64,000 bases of DNA from Haliclona indistincta (taxonomy: Eukaryota; Porifera; Demospongiae; Haplosclerida; Chalinidae). The DNA lies in assembly GCA_964017065.1 (NCBI GenBank), contig OZ024787.1, positions 5,157,538 through 5,221,537 of the forward strand, in the 5' to 3' direction. The notes beneath the pieces were generated by a model. It saw nothing but the letters and a program-made list of their open reading frames with translations, was not told the DNA's origin and ran no database searches. This document shows, piece by piece, positions 25,001-36,942 of this stretch. Position numbers and translations under genes: made by a program. Numbering within the stretch: the first letter of the stretch is position 1; each line of letters starts with the position of its first letter.

Positions 25001-25424
25001 TTCCATCATTGACAGTGCTCCCAACATCTCTCCTCACCTCATCTTGTTTGAGCCTCACTGCTGGACTGGTAGTAGTGTCAGTGGTACTGATTGCATCACT
25101 GATTGGTAACCTTGTGTCTGTGATTGGTTGTGTGATATTGAGAAGAAATAGATCATTGAATTACCTAAACAAGTAAGAATAGATAAAATACATTATACTG
25201 GATGTACATGTGTTCTAAGGACTCCATCTGACTCTGGAAGAGACCATGCAGTGTATGACCAGCCTGCGTTTATGACCAAGTAAGTGTTATACACACTCAG
25301 TGTATAGTGTTCACTCTATGATTGTAGGGATGGTGACGATGTTGAGATGAAAGATAATGCAGCATATGGCACAGCTCCTGCATCGACTAATGAGACTCAC
25401 TATGAAGCTATCAATAAACTGTGA
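22021..25424 (+). CDS. Unit 4: type I receptor, 2 Ig-like + 5 FN3, divergent transmembrane exon
   Basis: Exons: 22021-22195, 22248-22619, 22777-23148, 23198-23473, 23518-23823, 23865-24158, 24204-24476, 24532-24834, 25016-25172, 25220-25279, 25328-25424, giving 894 aa. The ectodomain is class A and like unit 1. FN3-2 carries a 12-nt in-frame duplication (CQLLCQLLC). The transmembrane exon is unrelated to that of the other units (SLTAGLVVVSVVLIASLIG core, then RRNRS stop-transfer) and the YATC/YDYV exon is absent. The last two exons (YDQP, YEAI) are shared with the other short tails. The new transmembrane exon enters in phase 1 and leaves in phase 2, so the chimera stays in frame. A decayed relative of this exon lies at about 26665-26820. 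Confidence 0.83.
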
Positions 25425-25755
25425 AATTATTTTTTACGTTGTATTATCTCAGCCTTACTGGATTTATAGTTTACAAGTTGTATAGCTACTTATCATAGTG
25501 ACTGAATATAAAATATCAACCTAATTATTACTGACATTGACCTCATCTTTAGTACAGATCTGATCTGGTCAATGGATATACCACAAGTGAATGCTGACCT
25601 ATTAGACTACTGCTACTACTCTTGGCTTCAGTAAATGATAGCATAGCTACAGTACATCAGTCATGAAGGCTCGTTAGCTGAGTAGCACTAAGAGTGATGG
25701 CTAGGATTATGACAAAGTAGAAATATTTCATGTGGCTCTCCGTTCTTCCTCACAG

Positions 25756-26170
25756 TCTGGTGTGTCACATGAGGTGACTCAGTTCCAGATACTGAACTGG
25801 AGCTCTCAAGGCAAGTGCTTCTCCCCACAGACCATCATCACTGTGGTAGAGGAGGTTAACAAGGTGCAGCGCAGGACTGACAACAAACCCATTGTGGTCC
25901 ACTGCAGGTCAGCAGCACTAGCCATCACTACCAACACATGATGATCCTCTCCTCCCGGCAGTGACACTGTCAGCAGGTCAGGGATGTTCTACCACCATAA
26001 TTGATCACTGCAAGGCTGAAAGTGTGGTGGATGTACATGTGTTTCAGGAGGTGAAGGCACAGCGTATCCAGAAGCCAGGTCTTGCGGTGAGTACCACATC
26101 ACTCAAACCACTCACTACTGGAGCAGTATCAGAGGCTGTACTCAGATTCCTGAAGCCCTTTGAAACATAC
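25756..26170 (+). pseudogene. PTP D2 remnant after unit 4
   Basis: The exon at 25756-25907 is intact in frame ([11 protein letters not shown] ... PIVVHC). The next exon carries a deletion (GGGATGTTC joins ACCACC) and further changes. It ends near a weak copy of the receptor promoter at 26258-26350. Confidence 0.7.
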
Positions 26171-26257
26171 TTCAAATGTAGACAAACTGGTAGCTATTAA
26201 ACTACATTTCTACATGCAGATTAGCAGTGTAGATGTAGTAACAATAATCTACTTTTT

Positions 26258-27033
26258 GAGCTCACCCACGCATTTAGTAGCCCGTCCGTTATATCAACAT
26301 TTTACACGAGATTTGTCCTGGATTTGTCTATCTTTATGCCTAGGTGGGCGGAGCCACAAGGCATACAGCTAGCTAGCAGCAGTTCAGTTTATACATTCTT
26401 TACTAACAATGTACAGTTTCTTAATTGTAGTGCTAAAGTTAAATGCACAAGAAAAGTTTACTAGTGTAAAATTAAAGTAAAAACAAAACACAGTTTACTG
26501 AAACATTATTGTAAACAGCTGTCTATTATAGGAATCAGTCAATATACAGTAGATGTATCGTAAACTCACTAGTTCTGTTTTTGTTTACACTTGTATCTCT
26601 AAAAGTAAGCTGTAAAAAAATTGTGTTTTTAGTTTACTGCCTGATCTATTTCCATCATTGACAGTGCTACTTTCACCAACCTCATCTTGTTTGAGCCTCA
26701 CTTCTGGACTTGGGTGAGGTAATAGTGTTATTGATTGCATCTGAATGGTAACCTTGTGTATATGATTGGTTGTGTGTTAATGAGAACAAATACATCAATT
26801 GAATTACCTAAGAAAGTAAAAATAGTTATACTACGATATAAGTTAATTATAGCGGATGTAAATACATGTATTCTAAGAACTCCTGGAAGAGACCATGCAG
26901 TGTATGATCAGCCTTACTTATTGACCAAGTAAGTGTTGTACACACTCAGTGTCACTCTATGCTTGTACGGGTGGTGATGTTGTAATGCAACTAATGAGGC
27001 CTAGGCTCACTATAAAGCTATCAATAAATTGTG
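26258..27033 (+). pseudogene. Decayed short-tail unit (fragment B) between units 4 and 5
   Basis: It contains a degraded promoter block (GAGCTCACCCACGCATTTAG), then 3'-half receptor sequence: a broken copy of the unit 4-type transmembrane exon (about 26665-26820), the YDQP exon in altered form (about 26880-26930) and the last tail exon with deletions (about 26968-27033). No ectodomain exon lies between promoter and tail, so most of the gene has been deleted. Confidence 0.65.
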
Positions 27034-27526
27034 AATATTTGTACAGTATAATAGTAGATTAGATAGGTGTTATAATATTGTCTCAGCCTTACTGGAACTT
27101 TTGTTTACCTGTTCACTGTTGTATAGATACTCAATGCGATGATTGAATAATTTCTATTACTGACACTAACTGCATATAGTATACACATTCTCTCAATGGA
27201 TCCCAAGTTAAGTAAATCCTGTACACAAGTCAATGTTGGACTACCACAACTAGTACTCTTGGCTTTAGTAAAATTAATGTGTCATATTGATAGCATACAT
27301 CAGCTCAGTCATAAAGAGAATGTCTGGCTTCTTCTCGGCTCCACAAGCACCTCAATTCCGATAGTAGGAGGTGTACTGGCCGGACAGTGATATCGAAAAA
27401 AATTAATGGGAAAGTATTTAGTTGTGGTAGCACTAAGAGTGATCACCAAATTGAGAGGATCATTATTGTTTCTGACAAAGTATACTTTGTTCATTTCATA
27501 TCATAAGACTCTCTTCTTCCTCACAG

Positions 27527-27955
27527 TCTGGTGTGTCACATCAGGTGACTCAGTTCCAGATACTAAACTGGAGCTCTCAGGGCAAGTGCTCATACCCACA
27601 GACCACATCATTGTGGTAGAAGAGGTCAAGTTGCAGCGCAGGACTGACAACAAACCCATTGTGGTCCACTGCAGGTCAGCAGCACTAGCCATTACTAACA
27701 ACACATGATGATCCTCTCCTCTCAGCAGTGACACTGTCAGCAGGTCAGGGATGTTCTGTGCCATAGCTACCACCATTGATCACTGCAAGACTGAGGTTGT
27801 ACGTGGTGGATATGGTTCAGGTAGTGAAGGCCCAGCGTATCCAGAAGCCAGGTCTTGTTCCCACAGTGGTGAGTACCACATCACTCAACCACTTTGAATC
27901 CTTCACTACCTGACCAGTACAAGTTGGTGTTTGAGGCTGCACTCATTCGAAACAT
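27527..27955 (+). pseudogene. PTP D2 remnant upstream of unit 5
   Basis: The first D2 exon (27527-27675) is recognisable with a 3-nt in-frame loss; the second ([10 protein letters not shown]) follows with extra bases near 27795. The end is degenerate. The unit 5 promoter begins about 85 bp later. Confidence 0.7.
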
Positions 27956-28039
27956 ACTTTAAAAATCTAGTGACAAACGGGCAGCCATTTAACTTCATTT
28001 CTACATGTAGAATAGAGTTGTAACAACGATCTTGCTTTT

Positions 28040-28130
28040 GAGGTCACCCACGCATTTAGAAGCCCCGCCCATTATATTTATTTACACGTTGTCCGCGCAT
28101 GCGCACAAGGCAGTTTCATCCCTCTTTATA
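28040..28130 (+). promoter_or_regulatory. Conserved receptor promoter block, unit 5
   Basis: GC box at 28062-28070 and GCGCATGCGCA at 28095-28105, about 90 bp before the ATG. Here the palindrome is a closer match to the NRF-1 consensus than in the other units. Confidence 0.6.
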
Positions 28131-28195
28131 TTTTATAGACTAAAGCTATCTAGAGAACTACGATACCAGTACCAGCCAAAGAGAGATATTCAACG

Positions 28196-31100
28196 ATGGA
28201 GTTGTTCTGCTGTCGAGCTATTCTGATCGCTATCCTGCTCGTGTGGACCGCATGTACGTACACTGTGACCGCGGCCCAGGGTGGCTGCAATACGCTGCCT
28301 ACATCGAACGGGTTGATCGCTGGTAATAACAAGGATGGTGTTATTCCTGTTGTACGAGGCCCTCCTGGAGGTACTATACACTAGTAATTACAGTACGTAG
28401 TATTTTATTATTACAATTTAGAGCTGAGATCACAGGTTGGTGGTTACTTTGTCGTATCATTTGCACTGTTCAGTGCGACCCAAGTACATCAGCATGGTCT
28501 GTGGTGTCAGGTTAATAGTGCTGATATGGGTAGCAACATTGGAGACACGTTTTATTCTACTGGAAATGGACCTGAACACTTCACTTTGGTCCCCACTAGT
28601 GATCCCAGTAACAACGTACCATACCAGCAACTGAAGTGTACTAACCAAATTGGAGTGGTGATACTTAATGGTACAAACACTACCAATTTCCAGGGATATC
28701 TGAAGTGTAACACTACTATCCCTGCACTGAAAATCAATACCCACAACTGGGTAATATATTCGGACACAGTGTTTAACAGCTATAGTAAGTTGTGTTCCTA
28801 TAATACTACTGGAAATTTTGTTGCATAATATTCTGGAAAACTACCCATAAATTCACAATCATACAATTTTTTACTTGTAGAGTTTGCATAACTATAATGG
28901 ACCTCATCACCAATGCCTAAATTTACTTTATATTCATACATGTACATGTAGCTGGTCCAACAGTGGACTCCAATATGACATTCTCCATGCTCTCATCAAG
29001 AGATGCTGAATCTAACATTAGCTACTCACTCTCCTTCAGTGTTTCATTTGGACCACCATCAAGAATTAATTGTACTCGAAATAACATTGTGTTTCTTAAT
29101 GTCAGAGCGCCTCACTCACAACTAACTCGTGAGGTGATCAGGTCACGTTATATCGATAGTACACACCCAGATATGACTCAAGTCACAATTAGACCAGACG
29201 CTCAATCAAGAGAAGGAGCAACATATTCTTGTCAAGTGATAGTTGAGAGTCGTGTTAATATTGATTACGGTTATTATGACTTTTACATGAAGGGCTCAGG
29301 AGTCTCTACTGTCACAGTCATCAGTGAGTGTATATTATTACATGATAAGTGGATCCTCTTCTCCTCAGTTGCAAGCTCTCCAACTAGCGTTAAAGTCAGC
29401 AGGACTGGTTTCAATAGTGTTCGGGTCTCCTGGTCTGGTCCCTCATCAGCAGTACCAGCTGGTTATGAGGTGTTCTACCAGGTAGATGGTGGCAGCACAC
29501 TCAGTGGAGGGAACACTAGCAACACTGAGCTGACACTGACTGGACTGACATTAGGAACTCATTCATTGTTTGTAGTGGGATATGGAGCAGAGGGAGCACC
29601 TGTGCTACCCAGTGCTCACAGTAACACAGCTTCAGTAGTGATTGGTGAGATAGTGAATGCAGAATAATTATGATACATAATTTTTGTATAGATATTCCTC
29701 AGCTACCATCTAACCTAATGTTAACTCCTGGCTCTACCTCTATGATGGTATCATGGATGCAACCACCATACTCTCCCAGCAACTACACTGTATCATACTC
29801 CTGTCAACTATTGTGTAACACAACATCAACAATGACTAATGGATCAGTTACTGTTGAAAGTTCTTTAACTCACATTTTTTCTTCTCTCAATCCTGGCAGT
29901 TGTTGTACTATCAGTGTAGTAGCAGTGTATGATGGTATTGGAACTAGTAACACAGTCTCATCTATTAACAGCACTTTATCACTAGGTATCACTGATATTA
30001 CATGTATACCTTAGATGTTAAAGAAGTTCATTTCAGCTTCTACTAGTGCTCCTATACAGGATTGAATAATTTTATGTCATATTTTTATACTTTAGCTCAG
30101 ATCAGTATTCGTGTAGTATCAGCAGTTGCTGTGAATAGCTCATCAGTGAGAGTCACTTGGACTCCTCTCAATGAACCAGTGGTGGACCACTACACTGTAC
30201 ACTACACTAGAGTGGGTAGTGGTAGGATGAAGAGACAAGTTGACTCAGGGACAGCGTTCTTCCCAGCGAGTGCCTCCTCTGGAGTGGTGTCAGGACTGCA
30301 GGAAGGACAGCAGTACCAGTTCAGTGTCAGTGTATCAATCTCTGTTAATGGACAAACATACACTAGTACACCAGGAGAACCAGTCACTGCTATGACAGGT
30401 ACTTTTTGTATACTTTTATGTGTGATTGTTGACTTGTGATTGCGTTTATGGATATCAAAAATAAACGTAATAATATGTTGTATGTTTTATTATGTGGTCA
30501 GCACAAACATGTTGTGTTTAATGATTACATTTCTCTGCTTTGTGTATATAGCTACATTGTAACTGTTGCCATATTGAAAACTTGTGTATATGGTCATTTC
30601 ACATTTTATTTTACTAAACAAATGTTTAATCTAATTGCTAATTGTGATTGCTTACTTGCGCAGTGATATGCTAAGGTGCGTGGTTAATGTATGTCTATTG
30701 AGTAAACTATCAAATTGCAGTGAACATGTTAACATACACATTATTGTGTCTATTTATCTTTCAGTTCTGCTACTTAATGAGTTTTCGTCAAAATTTGCAA
30801 ATCTGGCTAGAAATGCTCCAAAAGTGTTGAAAATCAACTCTAAGTGTCCTAAATATCATTTTGAGACAGTTTCTGTAAGAAATAGAGGGTGAAGGATTTC
30901 AAGGTGCTTAACCCTTTAATTACTAAATTATCCAGCTGAAATTTTAACCTCGTAAATGCTGACCACTTCTCTCGTGAATATCTCGTGTGTCTTTTGAGCT
31001 ACTGGTCTCAAATTTGCGTCCTTTTACCCCAGTGAGTAGCCGCAATTGCTCACACTCAAGTCGGTCAATATGCCCCTCCCACTTCGAAAGTGAAGCCGAT

Positions 31101-33146
31101 AAAGTGCAACGACCTCGTCAAATTTTGCTCAAAGTTAGTACTTTGGGGCTGGCTGCTGAAAAGTACACACAAATAGCAGTGGTTTTGGTGAGTGCAAAAT
31201 GTAGCCCAGATCATAGAGAATGTCCAAAAATGTGTTTCCGAGCACCCTGAAGCCATAAAATGTCCCAATTTTCTTGGCAGCCATTTTGTTTTTCCTAAAA
31301 TGTTGTGAATTTTGCACTGAAGCCATAGAAATGCCGCCGCCATAACGTTTAGCGCAGGGGGCGCGCCGAAAACCGGTCAATTTTTTGCGGTTATTTGTAT
31401 TCTTCAATTTGGCTTAATTTTGGGATATTTTAACACTTTTTGATAAAGTTATGGTGTCTGAAGTATGTATGTCGCCAAAAGGCGACATTAGGGGTTAAAG
31501 GGTTAAAAGCTAAAATAATATTGTGATAACATTCCATAAGTCAACAAGAAATTAGAAAAAATAATTTTGTGTTTGCCAATATTCACATCCCACGATTTTT
31601 CATTATAGGTACATTGAATTCATCACCAATTCCATCAATAGCTGGAGCACTGGCTGGTGTTGCTGCTCTCATCATAGCTGCTATAATTGTAGTTGTTGTG
31701 ATTGTACTTGCAGTGAAAAGGTGAGTTTAGTTCAAATTACTATTAACTATTACATGCATAATAATTACATGTATCAGATACAAAAAGAAGAATGCTTTTG
31801 CTGTGCACTATGTCAAAAATGGACCGAAATTGGACAGTTCCAGTAGTCCAGAGCCTCAATATGCAACATGCAGTGCTCCAGATGAATATGATTATGTTTC
31901 AGGTTTGTATATGAATCATGTTTACTTATTGAGTTGCTACAGTTCATACATTCTTTACTAATAATGTACGATTTCTTTATTGTAGTGCTGGTATAGCTAA
32001 ACAAAAGAACAGTTTACTTGTTTATAACTACAGTAGTAAGACATGCAGTTTACTTAGAAACAATCAAGAATGAAAACATATAGTATCGTAAACAGCTGTT
32101 AGGGAAGCACGGTATTGCGTCCCTATGTAGGGATGACCAGAAAACAAGATGGCAGCTACAATACAATGTATTAGCATTCAAGCACTGATATTTCGCCTGG
32201 TGGTGAATTACTGATAAACAAGATACAAGTTTACTTGTTTATAGTAAAAACAAAAGACATTTTACTGAGAAACAAGCAAGAATGAAAACATATTGTGTTG
32301 TAAACAGCTGTATGTGTATTATAGGAATCAGTCAATATACAGTAGAACTGTCATAAACTCACATATATTCTATTTCCTCTCATTGTTATCTTTAGTGACT
32401 AGTAAACCATTCATTAAGTCATTTCCTGAGGACATGACTGTTACTGAGGGAAACAGAGTTGAGTTCCAAGTGAAGGTATCCGGCACTCCTGATCCTCAGC
32501 TGACATGGTATCGTGAATCAACTCGTCTGGACAATGACTATGCTCATGAAATATCAACTGACGGCAGTCTGATCATAGCTACCACAGAGATGAAGCACTC
32601 AGGCACCTATCGACTAGTAGCCAGCAACAGTGCTGGGAAAACTGAGAAGAAATTCACACTCACATTAATATCCGATGCTCCTGAAGAACAGCTAGCTATA
32701 GCGGGTAGTGCTGTAAGTCATCCAGTCCCTATCACAGAGCTAGGACAGTATGTGTCCAGGAATCATGCTGATACTAACAAGGGCTTCACTACACTATACA
32801 GAGTGAGCCATTACCAGGAGTCCATATTACATGTTAGTAACTTAATTTCTTCCAGTCTCTTGACAGCTGTGAGGGAGAGCATGCTGTGACAGTGGCAGTC
32901 ACTGCTACCAACAAACCACTCAACAGGTTCAACAATATCACAGTCTGTGAGTACTACAACATATTATCTTAGTCTTGTTTAATATTAATTTTGCAATTTC
33001 TTGAGCACAATAGTTGATGTTTGGTTATTTATTCAGATGATGATAATCACATCGTACTACAGCCTATCCCAGATCGTTCTGATTGTATGAGGAACTACAT
33101 CAAAAAAAGAAGAAGTGGAGAAGCAAGGAATAGTGGATGTGTCTAA
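28196..33146 (+). CDS. Unit 5: RPTP-type receptor, D1 truncated by deletion and frameshift
   Basis: Exons: 28196-28370, 28422-28784, 28952-29323, 29369-29644, 29692-29985, 30096-30398, 31609-31720, 31778-31902, 32396-32802, 32856-32946, 33037-33146; 875 aa to a TAA at 33144. It has a signal peptide, two Ig-like exons (the first 3 aa shorter than in unit 1), three FN3 domains (FN3-3 and FN3-4 are missing), a transmembrane segment, the YATC/YDYV exon, then a cytoplasmic I-set Ig exon and the SLDSC/NRFNNI start of PTP D1. In D1, sequence corresponding to about 700 bp of unit 7, including WPD and [10 protein letters not shown], is deleted; the join shifts frame and hits a stop. The product would be a receptor with an Ig tail and no phosphatase. 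The intron before the transmembrane exon carries a TTAA-flanked insertion. Confidence 0.75.
30774..31506. mobile_element. TTAA-flanked insertion in a unit 5 intron
   Basis: Unit 7 reads CTGCTACTTAAAAGCTAAAA with no interruption; unit 5 has about 730 extra bases between two TTAA copies (30774-30777 and 31503-31506). Inside, TTAACCCTTTAA (30908-30919) and TTAAAGGGTTAA (31495-31506) form short inverted ends, so a piggyBac-like MITE may span 30908-31506 with extra sequence to its left. It holds only short frames on the minus strand (for example 31065-31343) with no recognisable product. Confidence 0.65.
32099..32216 (+). repeat. Solo left end of the composite element (unit 5 intron)
   Basis: About 115 bp match the hairpin end of the composite element (AGGGAAGCACGGTATTGCGTCCCT, then the GATATTTCGCCTGG region) and stop abruptly. 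The same truncated copy lies at 46603-46723 in unit 7, so it predates the duplication of units 5 and 7. Confidence 0.75.
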
Positions 33147-34545
33147 AGTGATCACTAACATGAGGCATCAGCGTATGAAGATGGTCCAGACTGCTGTGAG
33201 TATAGTCACTGAGCAATGATTGATCGACATTAACAAACAATGCAGGAGCAATACACATTCATACATGATGTGATCCTGGAGTCAGTTACATGTGGAGACA
33301 CTCAGATCAGTTCAGGAGAGCTGAGATCAACCATAGCAAAAATGAATAACACAGACCCTACCACTGGCAAGACACTCTTTGAGGCACAATTTGAGGTTTT
33401 GAGTTAACAATGATTTTAGTACATGTAGCAGTTTTATGATGATTTACATTTCCTTCAGGTACTCAATCAAGTGACTCCTGATCCTTATGATGAAGGTATT
33501 AAGTGTGAGATAGCTTTGCAATATAGAGCAAAGAATCGCTCAACCAGCTTTCTGCCTAGTGAGATATCACCCACCCTGCTTCATTTGAACTTTACAATGA
33601 TCTCTTTACATAGCTGACAAATATCGTGTGGTGTTACAACGAGGCAATCCTGACTACATACATGCATCATTTGTCAATGTATAAGACAAGTTACTTATAA
33701 CCCTAATTAAATGCTATGTGTTTAATTTCAGAGCTATAAGCATAAGCGTGCCTTTATAGTGACCCAGAACCCAATGGAGAACACTAGTGGAGACTTCTGG
33801 AGGATGATAGTAGAGAGAGACTGCAGAGTTATTGTGATGCTCAACCCACTGAAAGAAGTCGGAGAAGTTAGCAGTATGGAACAGGAAGTGTGCTATCAGT
33901 ACTGGCCATGGCCGGACACTGTTGCCAAAAAGTACGGAGAATATTCAGTTGAACTTGTCAGTGACACTGAGAATGATGGTTATGTTGAAAGAGTAATATC
34001 TGTTAAAGACAAGGTGAACAGAGAAGTACATATTCTGCTAATTAATTCATTCAACTCTGGTGCTTTCCTTAGTCTGGTAAGCCTCATCAGGTGACTCAGT
34101 TCCAGATACTAAACTGGAGCTCTCAGGGCAAGTGCTCCTGCCCACAGACCATCATCACTGTGGTAGAGGAGGCTAACAAGGTGCAGCGCAGGACTGACAA
34201 CAAACCCATTGTGGTCCACTGCAGGTCAGCAGCACTAGCCATCACTACCAACACATGATGATCCTCTCCTTCCGGCAGTGACACTGTCAGCAGGTCAGGG
34301 ATGTTCTGTGCCATAGCTACCACCATTGATTGTTGCAAGACCGAGAGTGTGGTGGATGTGTTCCAGGTAGTGAAGGCCCAGCGTATCCAGAAGCCAGGTC
34401 TTGTTCTCACAGTGGTGAGTACCACATCACTCGAACCATGCACTCTTCACTCTTTGAATCATTCACTACAGGAGCAGTACCAGTTTGTGTTTGAAGCTGT
34501 ACTCAGATTCCTGGAGTCCTTTGAAACATACTCCAACTTCAAGTG
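33147..34545 (+). pseudogene. Unit 5: stranded remainder of PTP D1 and D2
   Basis: Downstream of the premature stop the homologous exons persist with splice sites: the EQYTFIHD exon (about 33246-33395), the VLNQVTPDP exon (about 33460), the DKYRVVL exon (about 33614), the long D2 exon (33732-34013), the [11 protein letters not shown] exon (to about 34228), the SDTVSRSG exon (about 34280-34415) and the last exon to TGA at 34545. Apart from the D1 deletion they are close to unit 7. They could only be translated if the D1 lesion were bypassed. Confidence 0.7.
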
Positions 34546-34744
34546 ATCATTTAACATAACAATGTGTGTACATATGACACTACTTTGTTTTAGAATTTTT
34601 ATGTGTATAGCTCAGATCAGCATTAATATTTTTATTCATCAAAGTGTAAAAGTGAGACATATTTGGTTTATCAGGTTTAACCTACTTCTTTTATAAAAAT
34701 TGACTGCAATATTTTTGACATATTATGTGGAACAAAATATGTTT

Positions 34745-34925
34745 AAGAGATTGTTATGTGTAATAAATTTATAGAAACTTTTGTAAGTGCACAAAATGGA
34801 GCTTTTTGCAAAATAAAATTTGTGAATTAATGCAACTATTGCCTATTTTGTCAACTAAAACAAGACAATCATAGATACATTTACGTACATAGTTGTAATT
34901 TTTTCCCGTGAAAGTTTCTCACTAT
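34745..34925. repeat. Degenerate MITE (TTTTCTCCC...CACTATA family)
   Basis: The segment ending GTGAAAGTTTCTCACTATA, with internal ATTGCCTATTTTGTCAACTAAAACAAGAC, matches the better-preserved element at 56167-56349. The unit 7 duplicate is at about 49905-50035. Its left boundary is uncertain. Confidence 0.5.
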
Positions 34926-34974
34926 AATAATTTTGCTACATGTGTCGTGAGTGGTCAATTTTTTAGATATCAGT

Positions 34975-35226
34975 ATGGAACACCTGATGTTGCTGTTCGT
35001 TATAGCAAAGACACTAATTTTCTCTAAATTTATGTATCTATTACACGAATCTGGTAGTGCAACCAACACATCTGGACTAGTGTTTCTCTTCAAAAGCCAA
35101 CAAAATAATTATGCCCTTGTACTACCGTGCTGGTTCCTCTCTTATCTAGCTAACTATACTGTGAGGCTGACTTGTAAGAATGTTGAACTTTCTATTGTCA
35201 CTTCCAGTATTTATTCTTTAACGTAA
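34975..35226 (+). CDS. Small hypothetical ORF downstream of unit 5
   Basis: An 83-codon frame opens with ATGGAACACCTG and encodes a hydrophobic N-terminus (LMLLFVIAKTLIF) that could act as a signal or membrane segment. The duplicate at 50086-50331 stays open despite length differences of 3 and 9 nt, both multiples of three, a weak hint of constraint. No family is recognised. It could equally be 3' flank that happens to stay open. Confidence 0.25.
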   Translation: MEHLMLLFVIAKTLIFSKFMYLLHESGSATNTSGLVFLFKSQQNNYALVLPCWFLSYLANYTVRLTCKNVELSIVTSSIYSLT

Positions 35227-35349
35227 TTCATTAATTCTTTAACGTCTGCATATTGTTTCAACTAAATACATGTACTTATCCTAGTGACAAAATCGGCTTT
35301 CAAAATTACTCTTAACATAATGAAGTGATTGTAGAGAAAGCTAGAATAC

Positions 35350-35956
35350 TTAAAAGCCTTGAATTTGTTCGTTTTGATTTCCTGTCTTAATGAGCTGTTC
35401 GTGTTTCTTTTGTAACTCTGTGAGCTTTTCTGAAAATAGTCATTATAATTATTATTGAAAAGTGCAGTTCAAAGTTTTATGTTCCATGTGAGTACGTTTC
35501 GGATTCATCTTGTACAACACAAGACCACTAGCCAGTCGTGAGTACACCGCCTATGAAAAAGAGAAATGATTGAGGAACTGAATACCTGTGTTTCTAAGAG
35601 GACACTACGAAAAGTCGCCATATTTACATGTAGAGTCAAAAAGAATGTTAGGATCTTACTGATATGGGCAAAACTGTCCTTCACAGCTACATCAGTAGGC
35701 TGGAGTAAAGTGACTACTAAGCCACCCTCTCTCTCCATTAGGAGGAAATTTTAAGATATGGGCACTTCAATTTGCGCTAGCTGTTTCAAAGAAGAACTAG
35801 ACTTACTCTTCCCGCAGGCAGTGAGGCTAATTCTGATGTGATTACACTGTACTCCTGGATCTATTGTACACAAGATTTAAAAAACAGTAAACACGTAACA
35901 GTCACATGAACCTGTTGCTTGAGTCTTTTTAGCTCTTCTCCTTGCCAAGCAGCCAT
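35350..35956 (-). CDS. Small prefoldin-like protein, copy a
   Basis: Four short exons on the minus strand: 35912-35956, 35807-35860, 35496-35550, 35350-35429, giving 77 aa. It begins MAAWQGEELKRLKQQ, then a helix IQEYSVITSELASLPAGR, then AVYSRLASGLVLY and a second helix KLTELQKKHEQLIK. Two heptad-like helices around a short hairpin, with the turn motif VYxxL, resemble beta-type prefoldin proteins such as the small ASDURF family; that assignment is tentative. Copy b at 50470-51065 has the same exon structure. Copy a differs at the C-terminus (six extra residues). The neighbouring PDI gene is not duplicated here. Confidence 0.55.
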
Positions 35957-35989
35957 GTTGCATTGAGTAAACCCCAATAATCAACCATC

Positions 35990-36720
35990 AACTTTTAAAA
36001 CGAGGCGCAATACTATTTTACATTGCTGCCATAATTGCAGTGATTGTGCTTGCAGTGAAAAAGAATTGCTTCTAATTCATAGACTAATGACTATTAACTA
36101 TTATGTGCATTATAATTTAAAATCAGGCACCAAAAGAAGAATGCATTTGCTGTGCACTATGTCAAAGATGGACCGAAAGTGGACAGTACCAGTGGTCTAG
36201 AGTCTTGATAAGCAACATGCAGTGCTCCAGATGAATATGACTATGTTTCATGTTTGTATATTTTCAGGTACAAGTCATGTTGTTGACTTGATACAGTTAT
36301 GCAACTATTGCACAATATTTTATTTGTACTACTAGCCAGATACTAGCTCAAATTAAATTCACAAGAAAGTTTACTAGTTATAATTATAGTGCAAACAAAA
36401 GACAGTTTACTGAGAAATAAAAATGATAACATACTGTATTGTAAACAGTTCATGTGTGTTATAGCAATCAGTTAGACATACGCGTACTTAATTTATTCCA
36501 GTCTCTTGATAGCTGTGATGGAAAACACGCTGTGACTCTGGCAGTCACTGCTGCCAACAAACCACTCAACAGGTTCAACAATATCACAACCATAATAAAT
36601 ATCTTAGTCTTGTCTAATCTTGCAATTTTTTGAGCGCAATAATTGATGTCTGGTTGGTTATTCAGATGATGATAATCACATTGTACTACAGCCAATCCCA
36701 GATAGTGTAATTTCCTGACA
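35990..36720 (+). pseudogene. Decayed RPTP unit (fragment C) upstream of unit 6
   Basis: It begins abruptly after the duplicated promoter sequence ending ACGAGGCG (about 36006). It holds broken transmembrane sequence (GCTGCCATAATTGCAGTGATTG), the YATC/YDYV exon with stops (about 36127-36250), a fragment of the SLDSC exon (about 36502-36590) and the DDDN exon of D1 (about 36666). It is the same set as fragment A but shorter, with the Ig exon missing. Confidence 0.7.
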
Positions 36721-36794
36721 GAATCCTAAAACATACTCTAACCGTAGACAAACTGGTAGCTATTCATGTAGACTAGCAGTATAGCTGTAGAGTT

Positions 36795-36885
36795 TTGAGC
36801 TCACCCACGCATTTAGAAGCCCCGCCCATCCACTATATCGAAACCGCATTGTCCGCATGCGCATAAGACAGTTCATCGCTCTTCA
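36795..36885 (+). promoter_or_regulatory. Conserved receptor promoter block, unit 6
   Basis: GC box at 36819-36827 and CCGCATGCGCA at 36853-36863, upstream of the ATG at 36943. Confidence 0.6.
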
Positions 36886-36942
36886 GCTTCATTAGAGAAC
36901 TAGTCGACAATATCAGTACCAGATAAAAAGAGATATTCAACG

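Noticed and set aside
25016..25172. Unit 4 TM exon as a separate gene
   Set aside because: It joins in correct phase to FN3-5 and to the shared tail exons, so it is part of unit 4.
31065..31407. Two overlapping minus-strand frames of about 90 aa inside the unit 5 intron
   Set aside because: They lie within the TTAA-flanked insertion, show no domain and have no second copy to compare.
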